A stretch of DNA of 64,000 nucleotides, taken from the NCBI GenBank assembly GCA_963753385.1, contig CAVWCC010000005.1, forward strand, positions 124,001 to 188,000. The letters run 5' to 3'. Below the pieces are notes generated by a model that was given only the letters and a program-made list of their open reading frames with translations, did not search any database and was not told the DNA's origin. The stretch is from JALZKA01 sp963753385. GTDB taxonomy: Bacteria > Actinomycetota > Thermoleophilia > Solirubrobacterales > 70-9. Both the position numbers and the translations under genes were made by a program. Positions 34,494 through 40,670 of the stretch are shown here, piece after piece. How positions within the stretch are numbered: position 1 is the stretch's first letter; every line of letters begins with the position of its first letter.

Positions 34494-34766
34494 GACCGTG
34501 CGGGCCCACCGTCGAAAGTGGTCCCCGAGCGTTCCCGTCGTGGCTGGCTCCGGTCAGGCCGATCCGCGTCGCTTGCTCGCTACCGCTTAAGGCTGCTTCC
34601 TTCCGGACCTGACCTGATTCACGGGCGCTCATCGCGCGGGACCTGACCATCAGCGCCGCCCGCGACGTACTGGCCTCGAAGGCCACGAATCCTCGGGTGG
34701 GCGTTCAGCCCCGCTAGAGCGGATTGCGGGTGCAGGGCACCGCTACCTCCCCGCCTAGCACGGTCC
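34494..34766 (-). ncRNA. ffs: signal recognition particle RNA, large bacterial type
   Basis: On the minus strand the sequence contains the invariant SRP core GTCCGGAAGGAAGCAGC (plus-strand complement around 34592-34608), with the GGAA tetraloop and asymmetric Ffh-binding loop. Further upstream (5') lies GCTAGGCGGGGAGGTAGCGG, followed by CCCGCAATCCGCTCTAGCGG, the Alu-domain signature of large (about 270-nt) SRP RNAs. The ends close with GGACCGTG (34766-34759) pairing with CACGGTCC (34501-34494), which sets the limits at 273 nt. The RNA scaffolds Ffh for co-translational targeting; the Alu domain slows elongation. Its 5' end is only 10 nt after the stop codon of the upstream oxidoreductase. Confidence 0.93.
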
Positions 34767-34773
34767 ACTTCTG

Positions 34774-34779
34774 ATCCTA
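34774..34779 (-). promoter_or_regulatory. candidate -10 box of the SRP RNA promoter
   Basis: TAGGAT on the minus strand fits the TANNNT -10 consensus and ends 7 nt before the first paired base of the SRP RNA. A weak -35 (AGAACA) lies 17 nt further up, inside the oxidoreductase gene. The TAG of the box is also the oxidoreductase stop codon. Confidence 0.45.
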
Positions 34780-36147
34780 GCGCGGAGCGGGCGGGATGTT
34801 CTGGTTCCCGCGGAACAGGTTCTCGGGGTCGTACTGCGCCTTGACCCGCGCGAGCCTGTCGAAGGTGCCCCCGGGGTAGGCGGCCCGGACCCTCTCGTTC
34901 CCCTCGTCGCCGAGGAAGTTGACGTAGGCCGCATCGCTGGTACGCAGCTCGCGCGCGAGCTCTTCCACCCAGGCCTCCCGCGCCGGCGCCTCGGCCGGGT
35001 CCTCGTAGAACGCGACCAGGTTGGCCATGATCGAGGCGCCTCGGTGCGCGTAGGCCGTCGCGTCGGCCGGCACTCGATCGATCGCTCCGCCGAGCACTCG
35101 GAACTGGGCGACCCGCATCGGCGCGTCTGCCGACTCGAGCCGCTCGATCGCCTGCGCCGCGTCAACGCGGTCGGTGAACAGGTTGCGGAAGGCGACGGTC
35201 GGGTGGTAGCCCTCCGGCTCCGGCCCGTAGATCTCGGGATACGGGATCGGCCGCACCATGTCGGCGATCGGCTCCGCGACCGAGCGGAACGGAGCGAGAA
35301 CGCGGTCGGCGTCCTCCTCGGCCCCGGCGAAGCAGACGAGGGCCATCACGACGAGCTCGCCGTGACGCTCCTCCGGCACGAACGGCATCGGCGGCGCCGG
35401 CATCACGTTCGTGATCACCGTGAGCGTCTCCGGCGCCGCGTCGGCCTCGGCGAGGAAGGTCCCCAGCACCTCGGGCGTCGCCGGCTGCATCAGCATGCCG
35501 CCGACGACTCGGTCCACGGCCTGCAACCGGAACTTGAACCGGGTCGCGACGCCGAAGTTGCCGCCGCCGCCGCGGATCGCCCAGAAGAGGTCGGGCTCAC
35601 GCTCCGCGTCGACCTCCCGCACCTCGCCGTCGGCGGTGACGATCTCCGCCGCGACCAGGCTGTCGACGGTGAGCCCGTGCAGGCGGCTCAGGAATCCGAC
35701 CCCTCCGCCGAGCGTGATCCCGCCGATCCCGACGGTCGCGGCGTCGCCGAAGCCGGTGGCGAGGCCATGCTCGCCGACGGCGTTCGTGTACTCGCCGGCC
35801 GTCAGCCCGGTCTGCGCCCAGGCCGTGCGCGCCTCCGGGTCGATCTCGATGCCCCGCATGTCGCGAAGGTCGAGCACGATGCCGTTCTCGGCGAGGCCGA
35901 GCCCGCCGGAACTGTGGCCGCCGCAGCGGACCGCCAGAGGGGTGCCCGAGTCACGCGCGAGCGTGATGATCCGTGCGACCTCGCCGGCATCACGCGGCCG
36001 GACGATCGCCGCGGGACGGACGTCGATGCCGCCTGGAAAGACGAGTCGCGCGGCGTCAAAGCCCGCGTCGTCCGGGCCGATCACGCGGTCCGCATAGTCG
36101 GTGCGCAATTGCGAGAGGGCAGTCGGTTCGGCGAGTGACGTCATCAA
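34777..36147 (-). CDS. FAD-binding oxidoreductase, berberine-bridge (BBE) family
   Basis: A 456-aa flavoenzyme. The N-terminal PP-loop FAD domain has RCGGHSSGG, whose histidine is the usual 8-alpha attachment point, and VGIGGITLGGGVGFLSR, which lacks the cysteine used for bicovalent attachment. The C-terminal BBE segment reads AYVNFLGDEGNERVRAAY, then RVKAQYDPENLFRGNQNIPP. Relatives oxidise sugars, alkaloids or secondary-metabolite intermediates with O2; the substrate is unknown. The gene directly precedes the SRP RNA. The start at ATG 36147 or the next ATG at 36144 cannot be decided. Confidence 0.92.
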   Translation of the reverse strand: MMTSLAEPTALSQLRTDYADRVIGPDDAGFDAARLVFPGGIDVRPAAIVRPRDAGEVARIITLARDSGTPLAVRCGGHSSGGLGLAENGIVLDLRDMRGIEIDPEARTAWAQTGLTAGEYTNAVGEHGLATGFGDAATVGIGGITLGGGVGFLSRLHGLTVDSLVAAEIVTADGEVREVDAEREPDLFWAIRGGGGNFGVATRFKFRLQAVDRVVGGMLMQPATPEVLGTFLAEADAAPETLTVITNVMPAPPMPFVPEERHGELVVMALVCFAGAEEDADRVLAPFRSVAEPIADMVRPIPYPEIYGPEPEGYHPTVAFRNLFTDRVDAAQAIERLESADAPMRVAQFRVLGGAIDRVPADATAYAHRGASIMANLVAFYEDPAEAPAREAWVEELARELRTSDAAYVNFLGDEGNERVRAAYPGGTFDRLARVKAQYDPENLFRGNQNIPPAPR

Positions 36148-36281
36148 GAAGCTCCTGTCTCGGTGGTCTCAGATCTCGGTACGTAGTGACTGGCGAGCGC
36201 AGGAAAACTCATCGGGACCTCGCCATCAATGGGGATGTCCCGCAATCCGGCGTGCGGTTATCCGAACGGGACGGTGGCCTG

Positions 36282-36419
36282 CTAGGCGAGCGTCAGCAGC
36301 AGCTTCGGGTTGTCGTTCCGGTCGACCTTGCATGCCTCGGCCAGCCCGTCCTTCGCCATCCTGAACATCCCGCCGCGCTTCTTCGTCTCCCCCTTGCCCA
36401 TCTTGTGGAGGTCACGCAT
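36282..36419 (-). CDS. possible 45-aa basic small protein
   Basis: A short frame encoding MRDLHKMGKGETKKRGGMFR followed by MAKDGLAEACKVDRNDNPKL and LLTLA. The mixed, non-repetitive composition with lysine-rich start and hydrophobic end looks more like a real protein than the arginine-rich shadow frames of this genome. It overlaps nothing and fills the gap between the oxidoreductase and tRNA-Val. No ribosome site or family is recognised. An upstream ATG at 36467 would lengthen it to 61 aa. Confidence 0.35.
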   Translation of the reverse strand: MRDLHKMGKGETKKRGGMFRMAKDGLAEACKVDRNDNPKLLLTLA

Positions 36420-36474
36420 GTCGTTCCGGCGTGAGAATAGACGGCCTGCCTCCCGCCCTATCATCACGCGCCGA

Positions 36475-36546
36475 GGGCGCGTAGCTCAGTGGGAGAGCGC
36501 TCGCTTCACACGCGAGAGGTCGCTGGTTCGAAACCAGCCGCGCCCA
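36475..36546 (+). tRNA. tRNA-Val (anticodon CAC)
   Basis: A complete 72-nt cloverleaf: acceptor GGGCGCG/CGCGCCC with discriminator A, D-arm GCTC-AGTGGGA-GAGC, anticodon arm CTCGC-TTCACAC-GCGAG with CAC in the loop, variable loop AGGTC, T-arm GCTGG-TTCGAAA-CCAGC. CCA is not encoded. Its 3' part is repeated 3.1 kb downstream, marking it as an integration site. Confidence 0.96.
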
Positions 36547-36548
36547 TC
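36506..36548 (+). repeat. attachment-site repeat, copy in intact tRNA-Val
   Basis: 43 nt from the anticodon loop through the tRNA 3' end plus two bases (TCACACGCGAG...CGCGCCCATC). The same 43 nt, with one mismatch (C36538 versus A39619), occurs at 39587-39629 in direct orientation. Tyrosine-recombinase elements that insert into tRNA 3' ends leave exactly this arrangement: an intact gene on one side and a 3' fragment on the other. Confidence 0.75.
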
Positions 36549-36613
36549 TCCTCGGACAAGAGCGAGATTGTCGCTTCGACCCCAACGCGCAAACTCTCTG
36601 TCACGATCAGCGG

Positions 36614-37123
36614 GTGGCCGCGCCGCCCGAGCTCACCGGACCTCGCGTGGGGCTGGTCCCGTGCACTCCGGAGCATCACGCCCGCCTCCGAGAGATTCAC
36701 CTCGAGCCCGAGGTGCGGCGCTGGTGGCAGGACCCGGCCGACGACTTCCCCGCCGGCATGAACCGCAGCATCAACTACACCGTGATGCTCGACGAGCGGG
36801 TCATCGGCTTCGCCCAGTGGTACTCAGAGGCCGAGACGATTATCCGTTTTGCCGGCCTCGACCTCTTTCTCGATCCGGCGGTGCACCGGCGCGGGCTCGG
36901 TCTGGAGACGGTTCGGGTTCTGTGCGCGCACCTGATCGACGATCACGGCTTTCACCGCATTGTGGTCGACCCAGAGGTTGAGAACGAGATCGCAATCGCG
37001 TGCTTCCGCAAGGCTGGCTTTCGGCCCGTCGGTGTCCTGCGGGAATACTTGCGCGACCGCTTCGGCGTCTGGAAGGACGGCATGCTGCTCGACCTGCTAG
37101 CCAAGGAGTTCGTCCGCGGCTAG
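36614..37123 (+). CDS. GNAT acetyltransferase resembling aminoglycoside 6'-N-acetyltransferases
   Basis: A 169-aa single-domain acetyl-CoA-dependent transferase. The acetyl-CoA loop is VHRRGLGLETVRVL (about 96-109), and the later VVDPEVENEIAIACFRKAGF is the hallmark of the AAC(6')-Ib-like and AacA4-like subgroup. EVRRWWQDP near residue 34 also matches that group. It may acetylate aminoglycosides, but many environmental homologues have no proven resistance role. GTG 36614 follows 67 nt after tRNA-Val and is the first gene of the putative integrated segment. No ribosome site is obvious. Confidence 0.8.
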   Translation: MAAPPELTGPRVGLVPCTPEHHARLREIHLEPEVRRWWQDPADDFPAGMNRSINYTVMLDERVIGFAQWYSEAETIIRFAGLDLFLDPAVHRRGLGLETVRVLCAHLIDDHGFHRIVVDPEVENEIAIACFRKAGFRPVGVLREYLRDRFGVWKDGMLLDLLAKEFVRG

Positions 37124-37165
37124 CTGGCGCGTCGGCATGTGCTTTCCATGTTCAAATGCCTGGCG

Positions 37166-37567
37166 CTAGTCAGCCCACCAGTCGCGCTGGCCCTCGACGT
37201 CTTCGCGCCGACCCTCGCCGAGATTGGGCGCGCCGATGACGAGGATCTCGAGGCCCTCCGGCCCCGCCTCGTAGCCTCGCCACGTTCCGGGCGGGACGCG
37301 CACCGCGTCCCACTCCCTGAGCTCGACGATCTCGTCGTCGAGCTTCATTCGCCCGCTCCCGCGCACGACCACGTACACCTCCTCCTGCTTCGTGTGCGTG
37401 TGGCCGTAGGGAAAGCGATAGCCGGGCGGGACGCGCTGGTAGCCCAAGCCGGATTGCTCGAGCTCGAGCGCATCGGTCGCCAAGCGGAACTCCAGGTCCG
37501 GCGCGCCGTCGAACCTTGACCCGACGTCCTCTAGGTCCTCCTTCAGGTTTCTGAGCGTGAACGGCAC
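37166..37567 (-). CDS. cupin-domain protein
   Basis: A 133-aa protein with one cupin barrel. Motif 1 reads FPYGHTHTKQEEVYVVVRGSG, with the metal-binding His-His-Glu set, and motif 2 is DAVRVPPGTWRGYEAG; the usual motif-2 histidine is replaced here by tryptophan/arginine, so metal binding may be incomplete. Roles of single-domain cupins range from sugar isomerases to dioxygenases and binding proteins; none can be assigned. Convergent with the GNAT gene and 20 nt downstream of the XRE regulator on the same strand. Confidence 0.82.
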   Translation of the reverse strand: MPFTLRNLKEDLEDVGSRFDGAPDLEFRLATDALELEQSGLGYQRVPPGYRFPYGHTHTKQEEVYVVVRGSGRMKLDDEIVELREWDAVRVPPGTWRGYEAGPEGLEILVIGAPNLGEGRREDVEGQRDWWAD

Positions 37568-37587
37568 GGCGCGATCCTATGGTGCCC

Positions 37588-38466
37588 TTACGCCCGCTCT
37601 GGCGTCTCGGCCGCGTCGGTTTCGTCGATCGTCGCGGTCCAACTCGCCAGGAGGTCGAGCGCCTCGGCGGATCTCGAGCCCGGCTCGGCCGTGTAGGTGA
37701 CGATGGCGAGGCCGCTGTCGGCGGCTACCTCGAGCATCTCGTAGGTCAGGCTGAGATCGCCGACGACCGGGTGGTGGAAGTCCTTCGTGCCGGTCCGGTG
37801 GATGCGAACGTTGTGCGCGGCCCAGCGCGTGCGGAACTCCGGGCTCTGGGTTGACAGTTCGCCGACGAGGTCCGAGAGGTCGCGGTCGTAGGGGTCGCGG
37901 CCGGCCTCCGTGCGCAGGATCGCGACGGTGTCGCTGGCGGCGCGCTCCCAGTCTCGATAGAAGTCAGGCGCGCGCGGGCTGAGGAAGACAAAGCGGGCGT
38001 GGTTCACCGGCCGCGCTGGGTCGACGTACAACTCCGAGAACAGCCCCCGGGCGAGCGTGTTCGTCGCCAGCATGTCCAACCGGCCGTTGAGCACGGCCGC
38101 CGGCGCTCCGGTGATCGCGTCGAGCATTCGTTGCACGCTGGGCCGGATCCGTTCCTTTCTCGGACGGCGGCGTGCCGGGGTCGCCGGCTGCGCCGCCCGT
38201 GCAAGGTCGAACAGGTGCGCCCGCTCGGCGTCATCGAGCTCCAGGGCGCGGGCCAGCGCTTCCAGAACGCTTTCGGACACCCCGCTGAGGTTCCCGCGCT
38301 CGAGCCGGGTGTAGTACGGGACGCTGACTCCGGCGAGGACCGCGACCTCCTCCCGGCGCAGCCCGGGCACACGCCGGGGGCCGAAGGACGTCAGGCCGAC
38401 TTCGTCCGGCGTGAGCTTGGCCCGCCTGGAGGTCAGAAACTCCCTGATCTCGCTCGTAGCGTCCAC
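37588..38466 (-). CDS. XRE-family regulator with MmyB-like ligand domain
   Basis: A 292-aa regulator. A helix-turn-helix of the lambda-repressor class occupies about 10-65 (LRREEVAVLAGVSVPYYTRL followed by ERGNLSGVSESVLEALARAL). The MmyB-like PAS-fold domain from about 105 contains RLDMLATNTLARGLF and NHARFVFLSPRAPDFYRDWE. MmyB-type domains bind small lipophilic ligands, including fatty acids. It is divergent from an aldo/keto reductase, a recurrent actinobacterial pairing in which the regulator controls the reductase; the 80-137 bp gap would hold the operator. Confidence 0.9.
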   Translation of the reverse strand: MDATSEIREFLTSRRAKLTPDEVGLTSFGPRRVPGLRREEVAVLAGVSVPYYTRLERGNLSGVSESVLEALARALELDDAERAHLFDLARAAQPATPARRRPRKERIRPSVQRMLDAITGAPAAVLNGRLDMLATNTLARGLFSELYVDPARPVNHARFVFLSPRAPDFYRDWERAASDTVAILRTEAGRDPYDRDLSDLVGELSTQSPEFRTRWAAHNVRIHRTGTKDFHHPVVGDLSLTYEMLEVAADSGLAIVTYTAEPGSRSAEALDLLASWTATIDETDAAETPERA

Positions 38467-38603
38467 GAGATCAGCCTAACCCCACCCGGCTTGGGCTGGG
38501 GGACCCTGCCAGTACCCCCATCAACAGGGACTCTCACTTCCCGCAAATGCGTGCTTTCTTGGATCTCCGTCCCGACAGCCACACCCACAGAACGGAGCAA
38601 ACC

Positions 38604-39581
38604 ATGAAGCACATCTCGATCGGCGAACTCAACGTCTCCCGCATCGGCCTCGGCACGATGGCGATGTCCGGGTATTACCTCGACCCGGACAGCAGCGACG
38701 CCGAATCCACCCGCACCATCCAGCGAGCGCTCGACCTGGGCGTCACCCACATCGACACCGCCGAGATCTACGGGCCGTACGCCAACGAGGAACTCGTCGG
38801 CCGGGCGATCAAGGGCCGCCGTGACGAGGTCGTGCTGGCGACGAAGTTCGGCTTCGTCTCGCACGCGGGCGACGGCCCCGGGGCGCTCGACTCGAGCCCC
38901 GCGAACATCCGCACCGCCGTCGAGGGCTCCCTCAAGCGGCTCGGTACGGACCACATCGACCTCTACTACCAGCACCGGGTCGACCCGAACACGCCGATCG
39001 AGAACACGGTTGGCACCCTGGCCGAGCTGGTCGCCGAGGGCAAGGTCCGGCACGTCGGCCTGTCCGAGGCCGGTGCCGAAACCATCCGCCGCGCCCACGC
39101 CGTGCACCCGATCGCCGCGCTGCAGACGGAATACTCACTGTGGACGCGCGACCCGGAGGCCGAGCTGCTTCCGCTCCTGCGCGAGCTAGGCATCGGGTTC
39201 GTGCCCTACTCGCCGCTCGGGCACGGCTTCCTCACCGGGAGCATCCGTTCCCCCGAGCAGCTCGCCGACGACGACTGGCGCAAGACCAACCCGCGCTTCA
39301 CCGGCGAGAACTTCGAGCGCAACCTGCGCATCGTCGACGAAGTCCAGGCCGTCGCCTCGGAGGCGGGCGCCACACCGGCCCAGGTGGCCCTGGCGTGGCT
39401 GCTCGCTCAGGGCGACGACATCGCCCCGATTCCCGGCACCAAGCGCGTCTCCCGCGTCGAGGAGAACACAGCCGCCGATCAGCTCGAGCTGAGCGCCGAG
39501 CAGATCGAACGGCTGAACAACCTCACTCCGGCTGCCGGCCAGCGCCACGACGAAGCGCAGATGGCCACCATCGACCGCTGA
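38604..39581 (+). CDS. aldo/keto reductase
   Basis: A 325-aa NADPH-dependent (alpha/beta)8 reductase. The catalytic tetrad is visible: Asp and Tyr in DTAEIYGPYANEELVG, Lys in VVLATKFGF, His in LYYQHRVDP. The C-terminal cofactor segment is IPGTKRVSRVEENTAA. The closest type is the AKR13/YajO-like group acting on small aldehydes, ketones or quinones. ATG 38604 has GGAG 8 nt upstream; the frame is open to 38547. The stop codon lies 5 nt before the 3' tRNA-Val repeat, so it is the last gene of the integrated segment. Confidence 0.93.
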   Translation: MKHISIGELNVSRIGLGTMAMSGYYLDPDSSDAESTRTIQRALDLGVTHIDTAEIYGPYANEELVGRAIKGRRDEVVLATKFGFVSHAGDGPGALDSSPANIRTAVEGSLKRLGTDHIDLYYQHRVDPNTPIENTVGTLAELVAEGKVRHVGLSEAGAETIRRAHAVHPIAALQTEYSLWTRDPEAELLPLLRELGIGFVPYSPLGHGFLTGSIRSPEQLADDDWRKTNPRFTGENFERNLRIVDEVQAVASEAGATPAQVALAWLLAQGDDIAPIPGTKRVSRVEENTAADQLELSAEQIERLNNLTPAAGQRHDEAQMATIDR

Positions 39582-39586
39582 GCGCG

Positions 39587-39629
39587 TCACACGCGAGAGG
39601 TCGCTGGTTCGAAACCAGACGCGCCCATC
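39587..39629 (+). repeat. attachment-site repeat, 3' tRNA-Val fragment
   Basis: Direct repeat of 36506-36548 with 42 of 43 bases identical. It has only the 3' arm of the anticodon stem, the variable loop, the T-arm and the 3' acceptor strand, with no D-arm or 5' acceptor strand, so it is not a functional tRNA. The one change (A39619) unpairs the outer T-stem base pair. Together with the intact tRNA it delimits 3.1 kb. Confidence 0.75.
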
Positions 39630-39674
39630 GGTTGAGTGCCACGGCATCGGAGCGCGACGCGGGACCCCTGACGA

Positions 39675-40568
39675 TTAGACGAACCGCTTGACGAAGTCGA
39701 GCGCGACCTGGGCGACCTCGCGCCAGCCGCTGTCGATCGTCAGCGAATGGCCGCGGTTCGGGATCTTCTCGATCTCAGTTACCGCCTGGTTGTGGCGCTG
39801 GCGCTTGTAGGAGGCATTCGCGATCGCCCACGGCACCGTGTGGTCCTTCGCGCCGTCGATGATCAGAAGCGGGCCGCGGCCCGGGTTGCGGACGTCGAGC
39901 TTCGCCTCGCTGAACGGGTTCAGGTTGGCGTTGGCCATCTGCATGAGCGCTGAGCCCGGTGCGGCGACGTGGTAGGTCTCATAGAGCCGCCGCGCCTCGT
40001 CGTCATCGCCGAACGCGTTGGCCCAGCCGTACTTGAACTGGTCGAACGTCAGGGTGACTGCGCGCCCGCGGTTGAGCGGGTTCTTCAACACCGGCAGCGC
40101 CGCGCGGAGCGATGAGAACGGCAGCGGCAGCACACCGCGGAACGGGCCCGGATCGATCGCGACCGTCGCGGCCGAGAGGCCGCGGTCGGCGACCAGCTGG
40201 GCCAGCAGGCCGCCCGTCGAGTGCCCCATCACCGCCGGCTTCTTGTCGAGAGCGCCGATCACCTCGGCCGTGTGGTCGGCGACCTGCTTGAGCGTCTTCT
40301 TCGCGAGCACGTCGGGGTTCGCCCGGGCCTCCTCGACGGTCTCGGGGTCGCCGGGCCAGTCGGGCGTCAGCCCGGCGTATCCGTTCTCCTCGAAGAACTC
40401 GACCCAGTTGTCCCAGCTCGAGGGCAGCAGCCAGAGGCCGTGGATGAAGACGACCGGCGTCCTCCCACCGGCGTTGGCCTGCTGAATCTGTCGCTGCTCG
40501 CGGTCGCTGATCTGACCCGAGCCTTCGGCCGAGTCATCGGCGCTCGATCCCACTTCTGTCGCACTCAT
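39675..40568 (-). CDS. alpha/beta hydrolase
   Basis: A 297-aa hydrolase. The oxyanion strand is VVFIHGLWLLPSSWDNW, the nucleophile elbow is MGHSTGGLLA, the acid is in IIDGAKDHTVPW, and the histidine is in IPNRGHSLTID. This is a cytoplasmic esterase-type enzyme with a 35-residue disordered acidic leader. ATG 40568 is chosen because GGAAGGGTGG lies directly upstream; a further ATG at 40592 lacks such a site. First gene beyond the tRNA repeat; substrate unknown. Confidence 0.9.
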   Translation of the reverse strand: MSATEVGSSADDSAEGSGQISDREQRQIQQANAGGRTPVVFIHGLWLLPSSWDNWVEFFEENGYAGLTPDWPGDPETVEEARANPDVLAKKTLKQVADHTAEVIGALDKKPAVMGHSTGGLLAQLVADRGLSAATVAIDPGPFRGVLPLPFSSLRAALPVLKNPLNRGRAVTLTFDQFKYGWANAFGDDDEARRLYETYHVAAPGSALMQMANANLNPFSEAKLDVRNPGRGPLLIIDGAKDHTVPWAIANASYKRQRHNQAVTEIEKIPNRGHSLTIDSGWREVAQVALDFVKRFV

Positions 40569-40648
40569 GGATCCACCCTTCCGTTTGGCCACGCATTGTC
40601 GCGGACGCGACGATCCCGCCGCCGCCGCCCTATCGAATCTGCCAACCG

Positions 40649-40668
40649 GCCAGTCCGAGTCGCCAGTC
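40649..40668. promoter_or_regulatory. two direct GCCAGTC heptamers just downstream of the LuxR gene
   Basis: GCCAGTC occurs at 40649-40655 and 40662-40668, just beyond the luxR-type stop codon and upstream of the alpha/beta hydrolase read on the minus strand. The same heptamer forms a palindrome upstream of the regulator at 43466-43480. Confidence 0.35.
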
Positions 40669-40670
40669 GG

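Noticed and set aside
36547..39586. Integrase or transposase gene in the tRNA-bounded segment
   Set aside because: All frames over 60 aa were inspected; the real genes are GNAT, cupin, XRE and aldo/keto reductase, and no recombinase motif is present.
39587..39629. Second tRNA-Val gene
   Set aside because: Only the 3' portion is present, with no D-arm or 5' acceptor strand; interpreted as an attachment-site copy.
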